A stretch of 64,000 nt of DNA from Spongiimicrobium salis (GTDB lineage: Bacteria; Bacteroidota; Bacteroidia; Flavobacteriales; Flavobacteriaceae), in the NCBI RefSeq assembly GCF_043678055.1, contig NZ_JBHEQA010000003.1, positions 434,001 through 498,000 of the forward strand, read 5' to 3'. The translations under genes were made by a program, and so were the position numbers. A model generated the notes under the pieces. That model had not been told where the DNA came from. It worked only from the letters and a program-made list of their open reading frames with translations, and made no database searches. Below are positions 5,917 to 13,400 of this stretch, piece by piece. Position 1 is the stretch's first letter. Each line of letters starts with the position of its first letter.

Positions 5917-6461
5917 GCTATTTCATACATTACATCCGTTCTTAAAACGTATTTTACTCCAGAAATTAAGGTTTTACCTTCATGTCTAAGAGGATGATGA
6001 AACAATAAGGCATTGCCTAGTTTAGGAATTATTGTGATTCCTTCTTCAAAATACGTTTCCCCTCCTTCATAGCCCTCGTTTAAATACATTAAAAATGAAA
6101 AGAAACTACATTCTTTTTCATTCCGTTCGTAACTGCCATCCCTATGCATTTTAAACCGTTGCCCAGGCGCATATCTATAGATTCTGAAGAGTTCATTGAC
6201 ACCTATTGCCCTATACTTTCCAAATTTTTCTGGAACAAAAGGAGCAATTTTAGACCAAATAGATTTGGACAGTAGGTTGTCTTTAAACAGAATACGATCA
6301 TTATTCCGCACCCCCTTTAAAATGGTCTGTCTCCCATGAATATTTACCTTGGCCTCTTCAAAAGAAACCTGTTCTCCTTTTTCAATAAAGGAGTTGCACT
6401 CTTGCCGCGACAAGAAATTTTCTACCAGAAATATCTCCGGGTGCAATACAATCTTTTTCAT
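5913..6461 (-). CDS. 2-oxoglutarate/Fe(II)-dependent oxygenase, prolyl-4-hydroxylase-like
   Basis: A 182-residue double-stranded beta-helix enzyme. The metal triad is visible as HRDG near residue 121 and RHEG near residue 160, and the 2OG-binding basic residue lies in the following VLRTD segment. YLNEGYEGGETYF is characteristic of the P4Hc-type fold. Such enzymes hydroxylate proteins or demethylate or hydroxylate nucleic acids. Its place between KptA and a phosphoesterase suggests an RNA or tRNA substrate, for example removal or addition of an end modification, but nothing in the sequence proves that. It starts four bases after the kptA stop. Confidence 0.85.
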   Translation of the reverse strand: MKKIVLHPEIFLVENFLSRQECNSFIEKGEQVSFEEAKVNIHGRQTILKGVRNNDRILFKDNLLSKSIWSKIAPFVPEKFGKYRAIGVNELFRIYRYAPGQRFKMHRDGSYERNEKECSFFSFLMYLNEGYEGGETYFEEGITIIPKLGNALLFHHPLRHEGKTLISGVKYVLRTDVMYEIA

Positions 6462-6465
6462 ACAT

Positions 6466-7014
6466 TCATTTTTTAAATTCTATGAATTGAGGAGGTACTG
6501 CCTCCGTTAACCAGACACCATTTTCTGATATAAAAAACTGATGACCTGCATAGTACATATCCAAAGCGCGAATACTTAAAATTACGGGCTTTCCTCTTCT
6601 AGCGCCCACTTTTGTTGCCGTCTCTCTATCTACACTTAGATGCACATGATGCCTCTTCATTTTCTTCAAACCTTTCTCTTTAATGGGGTTAACAAACTTT
6701 ATAGGAGTCCCATGGTATAAAAACTGTGGAGGCTCCAAAGGTTTGTAGTCTAAATTTATTGAAATAGAGTGTCCTTGGCTGGCTCTAATCAGCGTTTTGT
6801 CTTCATTAAAGGCAAATCGTTTCTTATCATTGTTGGCTACCACAAATTGGAGTTGCTCAAACGTAATTGTCTTACTTTCCCTTTCCATACGTTCTAGCAA
6901 TACCGCAACATTGGCCCAGCCATTTTCGTCCAATACTAAATCTAGTATCTGTGGTTTATGTCGTAGTACAAGACTGAGAAATTTGCTTGTTTGTTTTATT
7001 TTTTTATCTGTCAT
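6466..7014 (-). CDS. kptA: RNA 2'-phosphotransferase (KptA/Tpt1)
   Basis: A 182-residue full-length Tpt1/KptA. These enzymes move an internal RNA 2'-phosphate onto NAD+, making ADP-ribose 1'',2''-cyclic phosphate and nicotinamide. The winged-helix N-terminus carries LSLVLRHKP with the conserved Arg-His. The ADP-ribosyltransferase half has YHGT, HVHLS and NGVWLTEAVPP, matching the family's catalytic Arg-His-His-Arg set. In eukaryotes the substrate is the 2'-phosphate left by tRNA splicing. Here the gene lies in an operon with NAD/ADP-ribose enzymes, next to a tRNA array with insert-bearing members, so a tRNA repair or splicing substrate is plausible. It starts one base after the DUF4291 stop. 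Confidence 0.95.
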   Translation of the reverse strand: MTDKKIKQTSKFLSLVLRHKPQILDLVLDENGWANVAVLLERMERESKTITFEQLQFVVANNDKKRFAFNEDKTLIRASQGHSISINLDYKPLEPPQFLYHGTPIKFVNPIKEKGLKKMKRHHVHLSVDRETATKVGARRGKPVILSIRALDMYYAGHQFFISENGVWLTEAVPPQFIEFKK

Positions 7015-7015
7015 T

Positions 7016-7651
7016 TTATACTAATTTTAATTTTTCCGCCACCTGCCTATCATAAGGCATATACGGGCTTTCCAATGGGGTTTGCAATCTTTCCAGACTC
7101 TGGTTGGTTACAAACATTCGCTGTTCTCCAACAAAATCGGAAATGTCCTCAATCATCAAGATATCGTCTTTAGCGTAGCTTTCTATTTCCTGGTTCCGTA
7201 TCCCCAATTGAATAGCTCTTCGCTCTAGTTTTGCTCCATATGGATCATGATCGGGGTCCCATTGTAATCGGATATTTGAATTCTTTACTTGTTCTACCCA
7301 AGCTTCTCTTGTTCCATAAATTTCTTCCTGATAGCTAGAATAAACAGCTTTTTTCAAATAACGCTCAAAAGCCTTCCGCTTTAAATGAATAGCCAAAATA
7401 ACTTCTTGGCCTTCTTTTGTTCCCCAACCATTTCTATACATCATCCATAAAAAGTTAGGTTTGATCCAAGTCATTCTTGTTAAACTAAAATCTCCTCCAA
7501 AAAATTGGTTCTCAACGGCAAAGCGTCCAATGCTTGACCTGTAAGACTGATAAACAATTATCTTTTCCTCATCGAACTGTGCCATAATATGGTGCCCATT
7601 TTGAGGCCATATTTTTTGCTGCTTTTTATAGTGTTCTAGTTGTAGGTTCAT
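7016..7651 (-). CDS. DUF4291 protein
   Basis: A 211-residue full-length member of DUF4291, recognised from its N-terminal region (QQKIWPQNG followed by IIVYQSYR and FAVENQFFGG) and from FSLTRMTWIKPNFLWMMYR. The biochemical role is not established. The family recurs in operons with KptA, NADAR and macrodomain proteins, and comparative-genomics work has linked it to NAD or ADP-ribose metabolism and RNA processing. No membrane segment or signal peptide is present, so it is cytoplasmic. Start and stop lie one base from the neighbouring genes, implying translational coupling. Confidence 0.85.
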   Translation of the reverse strand: MNLQLEHYKKQQKIWPQNGHHIMAQFDEEKIIVYQSYRSSIGRFAVENQFFGGDFSLTRMTWIKPNFLWMMYRNGWGTKEGQEVILAIHLKRKAFERYLKKAVYSSYQEEIYGTREAWVEQVKNSNIRLQWDPDHDPYGAKLERRAIQLGIRNQEIESYAKDDILMIEDISDFVGEQRMFVTNQSLERLQTPLESPYMPYDRQVAEKLKLV

Positions 7652-7652
7652 T

Positions 7653-8063
7653 TTAGCTCGTTTTCCTAATAATTTGATTGATTTTATTATCCTTTGTATA
7701 TGAAAATTGCTCCCCTAAAAAGGTTTTCGTTACGTAAATACGACCCCGAATATTGGCATTGAACTTTTCCAGTTCATCCGCAGGCACCCATAACTCATTA
7801 TGAGTTTTGCTTCCCACATTTTGAACTTTGTATTTTTGAATAAATTCAAAGTCTATTTCAAATGCGGTAACAAATCCACAATAACCCGAGAATGCATCAA
7901 TGGTATTCCATTTCATGGCAATCTCTATAGCGTATTCCTCGTTCATCACTGGATAGAAAATGGGTTGCCACTCCAAACGTGGCGGAAAAGCATTAAAATT
8001 GCTTTCGACAATTAGTTGTAATTCTTTCAGACCAACGGGTCGATATAATGTAATCTCCTTCAT
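7653..8063 (-). CDS. Small protein of the type annotated 'ADP-ribosylation/crystallin J1'
   Basis: About 136 residues when started at the ATG at 8063, one base after the previous stop; a TTG three codons upstream is less likely. It begins MKEITLYRPVGLKELQLI and contains PRLEWQPIFYPVMNEEYA and HNELWVPADELEKFN. I recognise this pattern from small bacterial proteins labelled ADP-ribosylation/crystallin J1 in databases, although it does not resemble the true ADP-ribosylglycohydrolase encoded at 10796-11755. No enzymatic motif is obvious. Its position between the NAD-kinase-like gene and DUF4291 supports a role in the same pathway. Name moderately sure, function unknown. Confidence 0.65.
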   Translation of the reverse strand: MKEITLYRPVGLKELQLIVESNFNAFPPRLEWQPIFYPVMNEEYAIEIAMKWNTIDAFSGYCGFVTAFEIDFEFIQKYKVQNVGSKTHNELWVPADELEKFNANIRGRIYVTKTFLGEQFSYTKDNKINQIIRKTS

Positions 8064-8064
8064 T

Positions 8065-8988
8065 TTATACAATTAAATTTGCTTTTTCTTTTGCTATTCC
8101 TATTTCAACAATACTACCAGAATTAAAATTTAAAAAGTCAGCTTCGATACCATCACTAAAAATTACCCCTTTCGCAGGCATTTTAGATTCAATTTTTAAC
8201 TTTCTTCCCCTTTGGATAATTCCATATCCCAAATCTATCTGTGACATTTTACTTAAAAAAGGTTCACGCACTACAAACAACAATTTGTCATCTTCCCAGT
8301 TAAGCCCGGTACTAAATTCTTTTTTTTGACTATAAAAATACTGGTTAACATTATTGGTCATATTAAAGACCGAACTGATCCATCCTGTGGAACCGGCCCC
8401 TGTAGACACTATAATCCCACTGGAAGATTGATTTTCCCTTTCCCCCTTGAATTCCAAATGGTATCTAGAGGAAACATGGGAAGCCGCACCAATGTAAAAA
8501 TCGTTAAATGCCAAAAGTTCCTGACCATCGTTTAATTGGGCCTTTGCCATGGTGATTTTTTTTGATTCATAGCTTCCATTCACCCAAGATTTGATTGCCG
8601 ATAGAAAAGTTCTTGGGTTGTACGGCAACAGAATACCGTCATAACGTTCCTCATCTGGGTTAAGGGCCACAATGGGAAGTCCATTTACGTACTTTGCCGT
8701 ATTGGCAACAAGTCCATCTTGACCAAGAACCACAATCAAATCTCCCTCCGCGAACATATAGGTAGCCAAAAAGGAACGAAACAATATCTTATACTTGAAT
8801 AGCCCAGAAATTGCTTTTTCCACTTGGCCAAGGGAATGATAAAATGTATTGTGTTCTTTTTCATAAAACTCAAAATCTTCCCCCGATCTTTCGAGGTAAA
8901 ACTTAGCTTGAGCTTTTGAATTAAACCGTTCTATAAGCCGCTCAAGCCTTGTTTTATCCCTGATGATTATGACTTTGTCCAATTCCAT
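8065..8988 (-). CDS. NAD-kinase-fold protein (diverged NAD(+)/NADH kinase-like)
   Basis: A 307-residue protein with the outline of the ATP-NAD kinase fold. GDLIVVLGQDGLVANTAKY replaces the usual GGDGT loop, GIIVSTGAGSTGWISS resembles the kinase's substrate-binding STPTGSTAY region, and EPFLS lies further on. The altered GQDGL loop suggests changed substrate or regulation. NAD kinase makes NADP from NAD; here the enzyme may act on NAD, ADP-ribose or a related product of KptA. It starts one base after the SPFH stop and belongs to the same operon. The housekeeping NAD kinase is presumably elsewhere. Confidence 0.75.
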   Translation of the reverse strand: MELDKVIIIRDKTRLERLIERFNSKAQAKFYLERSGEDFEFYEKEHNTFYHSLGQVEKAISGLFKYKILFRSFLATYMFAEGDLIVVLGQDGLVANTAKYVNGLPIVALNPDEERYDGILLPYNPRTFLSAIKSWVNGSYESKKITMAKAQLNDGQELLAFNDFYIGAASHVSSRYHLEFKGERENQSSSGIIVSTGAGSTGWISSVFNMTNNVNQYFYSQKKEFSTGLNWEDDKLLFVVREPFLSKMSQIDLGYGIIQRGRKLKIESKMPAKGVIFSDGIEADFLNFNSGSIVEIGIAKEKANLIV

Positions 8989-8989
8989 C

Positions 8990-10006
8990 CTACTTCGTTT
9001 TGGCGCTCATAATAGATTCCAACAATTCTGGTGAAATATTAAGGTTTCCTATTTTATCCGCATTTTCGGCCAATTCCCTAAAGGCAAGTGCAATATGACT
9101 TCTGGGATCAATGTCCTTTGAATTAATGGCCATGAGCGTTTTCCAATCCAGTTCCTTGTATGGGCGAAGATTGGCATGCAAAACATATTCTTTGACATCT
9201 GCTTCTTTTTTCTCGTTTTCCACCTTTAAGGCAATGAGTTTCTGTTTGCTATCCTCCAAAGAAATGTTGGAAGCCATATCCATTTCCTTCAGCTTTTGCT
9301 CATTTTCCTGCTTCACTACTTCAGTTTCCATTTGTTTTTCGGCAATCTGCTTTTGTTTTTCTTCAACGGCAATTTCGGTATTCAATTCAGACTCTTTAAT
9401 AATGCGCTCTTGTTCAACCGCAAAATTTCTTCGTTCATAGATGGCTTGATCCGCTTCTTTTTGAAGGGACTCCCGCATCTGTGCTTCCAAAGCCCTAGCC
9501 ATTTCAGGGTTTGGAGTTACTCCCAAAACATTTACACTCAGAATTTCAAGTCCTAACATATGCACGGTTTTAGAATTCTGAACACTGTTCATAATCTGTG
9601 TTTCAATCTGTTTTAATTGACGCAATGCTTCTTTTAGGCTCAACTTTTGTAGGACTCCGGCACTGGCTGTTTGCGCCTCATTAATGATACGCTGTTGAAT
9701 TTTTTCATTGTCATCCTTAATATACTGTCTCTTGCTATTCACGGTAAAGTCAAGAACTTCAGCCAATTGTTTTGGATCTTTCACCTTATAGGTTATCTGT
9801 CCTTGGATAGAAACTTCTTGGTAATCTTTTGTAGTTTCCTTAAAGATAAACTGGAAGTCTTTACTCTCCATGGGAATAGAAACTATAGAGGAGTTTGGGG
9901 CAAAGTAGAAAAACGATAATCCCCTACCCTCGTTCTTCGTTTTCCCATTTTTAAAATGAATCACGTAATTCATGGAATCGAATTTGATATAGTTTATTCC
10001 GAACAT
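8990..10006 (-). CDS. SPFH/Band-7 domain protein (soluble, coiled-coil)
   Basis: A 338-residue protein. The first 160 residues form an SPFH/Band-7 domain (FIFKETTKDYQEVSIQGQIT, with LGLEILSVNVLGVTPNPEMA at its end). An Ala/Glu/Lys-rich coiled coil runs from about 175 to 270, followed by a short helical tail. Unlike stomatins it has no N-terminal membrane segment, so it should assemble in the cytoplasm. Published surveys of RNA-repair systems, as I recall them, describe SPFH proteins paired with tRNA-like RNAs as scaffolds; the tRNA-like array downstream fits that well. It is the first gene of the seven-gene operon, with two operators within 100 bases upstream. Confidence 0.88.
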   Translation of the reverse strand: MFGINYIKFDSMNYVIHFKNGKTKNEGRGLSFFYFAPNSSIVSIPMESKDFQFIFKETTKDYQEVSIQGQITYKVKDPKQLAEVLDFTVNSKRQYIKDDNEKIQQRIINEAQTASAGVLQKLSLKEALRQLKQIETQIMNSVQNSKTVHMLGLEILSVNVLGVTPNPEMARALEAQMRESLQKEADQAIYERRNFAVEQERIIKESELNTEIAVEEKQKQIAEKQMETEVVKQENEQKLKEMDMASNISLEDSKQKLIALKVENEKKEADVKEYVLHANLRPYKELDWKTLMAINSKDIDPRSHIALAFRELAENADKIGNLNISPELLESIMSAKTK

Positions 10007-10028
10007 AGTATTAAGTTTTAGAAATATT

Positions 10029-10047
10029 TTGTGTAATTATTACACAA
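10029..10047. promoter_or_regulatory. NrtR-type operator A upstream of the SPFH operon
   Basis: TTGTGTAATTATTACACAA is a perfect 9-bp palindrome around one central base. It lies 22 bases upstream of the SPFH start codon. It has the same TGTGT-N7-ACACA core as the other two sites near this regulator. Confidence 0.75.
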
Positions 10048-10082
10048 TAATAAAACAGAATATTCCTATATCCAAATTATTA

Positions 10083-10099
10083 TGTGTTTTTTTTACACA
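10083..10099. promoter_or_regulatory. NrtR-type operator B upstream of the SPFH operon
   Basis: TGTGT and ACACA half-sites are separated by seven T. The core spacing matches operators A and C. It sits 77 bases upstream of the SPFH start, between it and the end of nrtR, so two operator copies control this operon. Confidence 0.65.
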
Positions 10100-10124
10100 A
10101 AATCTTTTTTTCTTGAAAAATAGA

Positions 10125-10799
10125 TTAGATTTCGAAGATGATTCCTTCTTTTTTCAACTGGAAATAACGCTTCTTATTAAAACGGAAGAGGCTAGCAGGT
10201 CTTCCTCTACCTATAGAAACCTTTTCATCCAATTCGTCCAGAACTTTCAAGCTAGTGATCTTCTTTTTAAAATTTCTTCTATCAATTTCCCTATTTAACA
10301 GTGTAGTATAAAGTTTCTCCAAATCGGAAAAAGGAAACTTCTTGTCGAGTAATTCAAATCCTATAGGCTCATAGGTGATTTTTCCTTGTAGTCTTTCAAT
10401 AGCCATGTTCAGTATCTTTTTGTGATCAAAAGCAAGTTTTGGCAATTTCTTGATATTGAACCATTCAGCTTCTTTGGCGTCAGTAGATGCACTAAGTTTG
10501 AATGCATTTGGTTTCACCAATCCAAAATAGGCCACGGAGACTACTCTCCCTCTGGGGTCACGATCCAAATTTCCAAAAGTGTATAATTGTTCTAGGTAAT
10601 TTATGGTTACTCCTGTTTCTTCTGATAACTCTCTTTGAACGGCTTCTTCCAAATTCTCTTTTTCCAATACAAAGCCTCCAGGCAATGCCCATGCATCTTT
10701 ATACGGTTCATATTTGCGCTTTACCAATAACACGGATATGTTTCCCGATTCATACCCAAATACTACCGCATCTACGGCCAATTGCATCTTGTTCTTCAT
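10125..10799 (-). CDS. nrtR: NrtR-type regulator: NUDIX domain plus winged helix
   Basis: A 224-residue protein. An N-terminal NUDIX domain (about 8-140) carries GGFVLEKENLEEAVQRELSEE, close to the Nudix box GX5EX7REUXEEXGU. A C-terminal winged-helix domain (about 150-224) contains FRFNKKRYFQLKKEG. This is the NrtR architecture, in which ADP-ribose or a related nucleotide bound by the Nudix domain releases DNA. Three palindromes TGTGT-N7-ACACA lie upstream of its own operon and of the SPFH operon, so autoregulation and control of the RNA-repair genes are likely. Its ATG overlaps the preceding gene's stop by four bases. Confidence 0.88.
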   Translation of the reverse strand: MKNKMQLAVDAVVFGYESGNISVLLVKRKYEPYKDAWALPGGFVLEKENLEEAVQRELSEETGVTINYLEQLYTFGNLDRDPRGRVVSVAYFGLVKPNAFKLSASTDAKEAEWFNIKKLPKLAFDHKKILNMAIERLQGKITYEPIGFELLDKKFPFSDLEKLYTTLLNREIDRRNFKKKITSLKVLDELDEKVSIGRGRPASLFRFNKKRYFQLKKEGIIFEI

Positions 10800-11755
10800 T
10801 TTGTGCTATACTTTAATTCTAAGCTGGTGCAAAGTTCTTCTATATCATCCAATCTTGATAGGCTGTGGTACCAATTTTTTGGAAATGCCTCAAAACCATA
10901 AAACACTCCGGCCAATCCACCCGCAATAGCGGCAGTAGTATCTGTGTCATCCCCAAGGTTCACTGCTTTCAGTATGGTTTCCTTGTAGGTATCGGCATGT
11001 AGAAAACACCAAATAGATGCCTCTAAACTATGAATGACATAGCCGCTAGATCGAATCTCATTTCTTGTCAAAAGTTGGACATCGTTTTTAATAATTCTGT
11101 TGAATACCTCAACTTCTCGATGTGAAATTGCCCTAAGAACAAAGAACCTTGTTATACGTTCCCTAGTTTTCTGATATGCTTTTTGTTTTTCCCTACCTTT
11201 AATCAATTCGTCGATCAGCACTAAATAGATAAGACAGGATATTGCCGATCGAATATGACCATGTGTCAACGCAGACACTGTCCAAATACGCTTAAACTCT
11301 TCTTCAATAATGCTATCTTTCAATATATAATAGAGTGGAAGAATTCGCATTAGAGAACCGTTGCCATTAGTATATTCATCTGCTTCATACCTCAGGAGTT
11401 CCAAACTAGCATCATCGTTGTTATCAAGGATTTCTTGAAGTATATCAATAGATTTACTTGTCTGAATTCCAATGTCAAAAACATTTCCATGGGGAGTCCA
11501 AATCATTTCTTCTTTCCATAAAATGAAATTATTGGCAATCCTTTTGAGACTGAACTCTTCCAACAAAGCCTCCGCCAAACAGAAGGTCAGGGAACTATCA
11601 TCCGACCAAGTTCCAGGAGGTTGCCCATAGGTGCCAAATCCCCTAATATCAGTTACTGGAGCTACATCAAGTGCTTCTCTGGATTTGAATTCAACGGGAA
11701 CTCCTATCGCATCACCTATCGCAAGTCCTAATATTCCGTCTTTTATGGTTTTCAT
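10796..11755 (-). CDS. ADP-ribosylglycohydrolase (ARH/DraG family)
   Basis: About 319 residues from the ATG at 11755 (MKTIKDGILGLAIGDAIG); a longer frame to 11809 would run into the NADAR gene. Family motifs are clear: GLAIGDAIGVPVEF, TWSDDSSLTFCLAEAL with the first metal-binding Asp pair, GNGSLMRILP, and GDDTDTTAAIAGGLAG with the second Asp pair for the two-Mg2+ centre. These enzymes remove ADP-ribose from proteins or nucleic acids or cleave related esters. Next to macrodomain and NADAR genes, it probably clears ADP-ribose adducts or breaks down the KptA by-product. Confidence 0.93.
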   Translation of the reverse strand: MKTIKDGILGLAIGDAIGVPVEFKSREALDVAPVTDIRGFGTYGQPPGTWSDDSSLTFCLAEALLEEFSLKRIANNFILWKEEMIWTPHGNVFDIGIQTSKSIDILQEILDNNDDASLELLRYEADEYTNGNGSLMRILPLYYILKDSIIEEEFKRIWTVSALTHGHIRSAISCLIYLVLIDELIKGREKQKAYQKTRERITRFFVLRAISHREVEVFNRIIKNDVQLLTRNEIRSSGYVIHSLEASIWCFLHADTYKETILKAVNLGDDTDTTAAIAGGLAGVFYGFEAFPKNWYHSLSRLDDIEELCTSLELKYSTK

Positions 11756-11769
11756 TTTGTTAGAATAAT

Positions 11770-12324
11770 CTATTGGTTTAAAAATCGATCGCGAACTTCC
11801 ATCAAACAAAAACCTAAAAGATTCTGACCCCGCCAGTTCTTAGGTTCGGAAGCACTTTCATGGTTCTTACTCATTCCTATTCCCCATATTCTATCTCTTG
11901 GACTCGCCTCAACAATAATCCTTTCTTTAGTTTTAAATAAAAAGTCTTTGAGTTCAGCATGTTGCGAAAACTTTAAAAAGTTTCCATGGATCACAATTCG
12001 ACAGCGATGGTTTTCCCATTCGATCGCGTCAAAGTTTCTTACCATTCTTCCATATTTTTTTGCTTCGGCCGGATGTTTTGATTCCATAATTTTTTGCAAC
12101 ATTTCATGGTCATTGAAAAGTTTTGCTTTTCCTGCCATCATATAGTGTTCAGTCGACTGATAAATAATACCATTTTCCTCGAAAGGATGACCCGCCCACC
12201 ATTGACTCAGACAAGTAGAAGAAATAGTGCCATCCTTTGAAGGAGTGTGTCCCCAAAAGAACAAATACTTAAATTTTAAATTCTTTTCCAAGTTTTGAAC
12301 TAACCAAGCTCTGCTATACTTCAT
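11770..12324 (-). CDS. NADAR domain protein (YbiA-like)
   Basis: A 184-residue NADAR protein. FLFWGHTPSK, LSQWWAGHPFEENGIIYQST and EHYMMAGKAKLF form the typical N-terminal core, and SPRDRIWGIGM with WRGQNLLGF its C-terminal core. NADAR members are N-glycosidases; some act on riboflavin intermediates, others remove ADP-ribose from guanine in nucleic acids. Its companions here favour ADP-ribose removal. It overlaps the macrodomain gene by 11 bases and is followed 14 bases later by the glycohydrolase. Confidence 0.93.
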   Translation of the reverse strand: MKYSRAWLVQNLEKNLKFKYLFFWGHTPSKDGTISSTCLSQWWAGHPFEENGIIYQSTEHYMMAGKAKLFNDHEMLQKIMESKHPAEAKKYGRMVRNFDAIEWENHRCRIVIHGNFLKFSQHAELKDFLFKTKERIIVEASPRDRIWGIGMSKNHESASEPKNWRGQNLLGFCLMEVRDRFLNQ

Positions 12325-12841
12325 TTTTTCTCAATTCGTTTTTGTAGATGCTATAATTCTCCTCATCAAAACATACAAAGACAATCTTTTCTAGAGTAGA
12401 TTCACGAGAACGAATGGTCTCAATCGCTATTTTTGCCGCACTTTTCTTTGGATAATTATAGATACCTGTACTTATATTGGGAAAAGCAATAGATTTTATT
12501 TCGTACTCATCTGCTATTTTTAAACAATTGATATAACAATCCATTAATTTTTCTGCCTCATTGGATTGTCCATTGTTCCATCGTGGCCCTACCGTATGTA
12601 TCACATATTTTGCGTTTAGATTGCCTGCCGAAGTAAGTACCGCTTCCCCCACCTTACATCCCCCTTGTCTATTCCTAATTTTAATGCAATCTTCCAAAAT
12701 TTGTTTACCTCCTGCCTTATGGATTGCCCCGTCAACACCTCCTCCTCCCAACAAAGAGGTATTTGCCGCATTAACAATGGCCTCTATTTCCAATTGGGTG
12801 ATGTCAGCTTGTATAAGCTCAATTTTAGCACATGGTTTCAT
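12314..12841 (-). CDS. Macrodomain ADP-ribose-binding protein / deacetylase (MacroD-like)
   Basis: About 175 residues from the ATG at 12841. The longer frame to 12898 would place its first codons across the operator, so the shorter start is preferred. Macrodomain motifs: VNAANTSLLGGGGVDGAIHKAGG (ADP-ribose and phosphate-binding loop, with the Asn and the GGGVDGAIH run), AKYVIHTVGPRW, and FPNISTGIYNYPKK. MacroD-type proteins bind ADP-ribose, hydrolyse O-acetyl-ADP-ribose and remove mono-ADP-ribose; some act on ADP-ribose 1''-phosphate, which is directly relevant beside KptA. It is the first gene of the macro-NADAR-ARH-nrtR operon. Confidence 0.93.
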   Translation of the reverse strand: MKPCAKIELIQADITQLEIEAIVNAANTSLLGGGGVDGAIHKAGGKQILEDCIKIRNRQGGCKVGEAVLTSAGNLNAKYVIHTVGPRWNNGQSNEAEKLMDCYINCLKIADEYEIKSIAFPNISTGIYNYPKKSAAKIAIETIRSRESTLEKIVFVCFDEENYSIYKNELRKNEV

Positions 12842-12860
12842 GAATGGCTTTAATTTTATT

Positions 12861-12877
12861 TGTGTAAATATAACACA
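12861..12877. promoter_or_regulatory. NrtR-type operator C upstream of the macrodomain operon
   Basis: TGTGT-AAATATA-ACACA sits inside a longer 11-bp inverted repeat (TTTATTTGTGT / ACACAAATAAA). It lies 20 bases upstream of the chosen macrodomain start. The half-sites and spacing are the same as in operators A and B. Confidence 0.75.
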
Positions 12878-12951
12878 AATAAATAATATATTCAACAAAG
12901 CCTAAAGAATCAGGTATTCTATTCCTTAGGAATTAAATTCATTAAAAACAA

Positions 12952-12984
12952 AAAGCACCATAAACCCATAGTTTATAGTGCTTT
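12952..12984 (-). terminator. Terminator downstream of tRNA-Pro
   Basis: AAAGCACCATAAAC pairs with GTTTATAGTGCTTT over 14 bases with one mismatch. Read on the minus strand the hairpin is followed by a T-rich tract, so it ends the tRNA-Pro transcript and also shields the macrodomain operon from it. Confidence 0.75.
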
Positions 12985-13006
12985 AATCTTTACTTTGAAA
13001 TAAGTG

Positions 13007-13081
13007 TCGGGGTGGCAGGATTCGAACCTGCGACCTCCGCGTCCCAAACGCGGCGCGATAACCGGGCTACGCTACACCCCG
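13007..13081 (-). tRNA. tRNA-Pro (TGG)
   Basis: The acceptor CGGGGTG / CACCCCG is perfect, the anticodon stem CCGCG / CGCGG has loop TTTGGGA (TGG), and the T arm is GCAGG-TTCGAAT-CCTGC. It is the intact member of a tandem set. Its first ten bases overlap the end of the GIY-YIG gene immediately upstream on the same strand. Confidence 0.95.
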
Positions 13082-13311
13082 AAATGGTTATCTAAATAAC
13101 GTTTTGCTCCTCGTTTCTTTATTTTTTTCTCCAAAAGCAAGGCTTCGGAGCGATTGGAAACTTCTAGTTGCAAAACCAACTTCCAAGGAGCTCCACTCTT
13201 TGTAGATGGAACATTTCCCTTGTTATGTCTTATCAATCTTTTTTCAATATCTGCGGTTTGCCCCACATAATATCTTGAACGTTTTTCACTATACAATATG
13301 TACACCCACAT
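13072..13311 (-). CDS. GIY-YIG nuclease, copy 1 (overlaps tRNA-Pro)
   Basis: A 79-residue single-domain GIY-YIG protein of the short YhbQ-like type: WVYILYSEKRSRYYVGQT contains the YIL and YVGQT motifs, and R-L-I-R-HNKG carries the conserved Arg and His. The conserved Glu is in SEALLLEKKIKK. The last residues and stop codon (HFGV-stop) are supplied by the 5' end of tRNA-Pro, so gene and tRNA overlap by ten bases. The second copy at 13391 is nearly identical. The overlap and tandem repeats suggest a nuclease element associated with tRNA-Pro; its DNA or RNA target is unknown. Confidence 0.85.
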   Translation of the reverse strand: MWVYILYSEKRSRYYVGQTADIEKRLIRHNKGNVPSTKSGAPWKLVLQLEVSNRSEALLLEKKIKKRGAKRYLDNHFGV

Positions 13312-13349
13312 ACTTACAGTCTTTTCGGGTGGTCACGCCTCTAGCGTGA

Positions 13350-13400
13350 CGACCTCCGCGTCCCAAACGCGGCGCGATAACCGGGCTACGCTACACCCCG
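13350..13400 (-). pseudogene. Truncated tRNA-Pro, copy 2 (5' two-thirds)
   Basis: This is an exact copy of the tRNA-Pro acceptor 5' strand, D arm, anticodon arm and variable region, with the T arm and 3' acceptor missing. In place of the missing part is a perfect GTCACGC / GCGTGAC hairpin (13332-13350). It cannot make a mature tRNA. Confidence 0.85.

Noticed and set aside
7653..8072. TTG start at 8072 for the small ADP-ribose-linked protein
   Set aside because: The ATG at 8063 matches the one-base spacing of all neighbouring operon genes and the family N-terminus.
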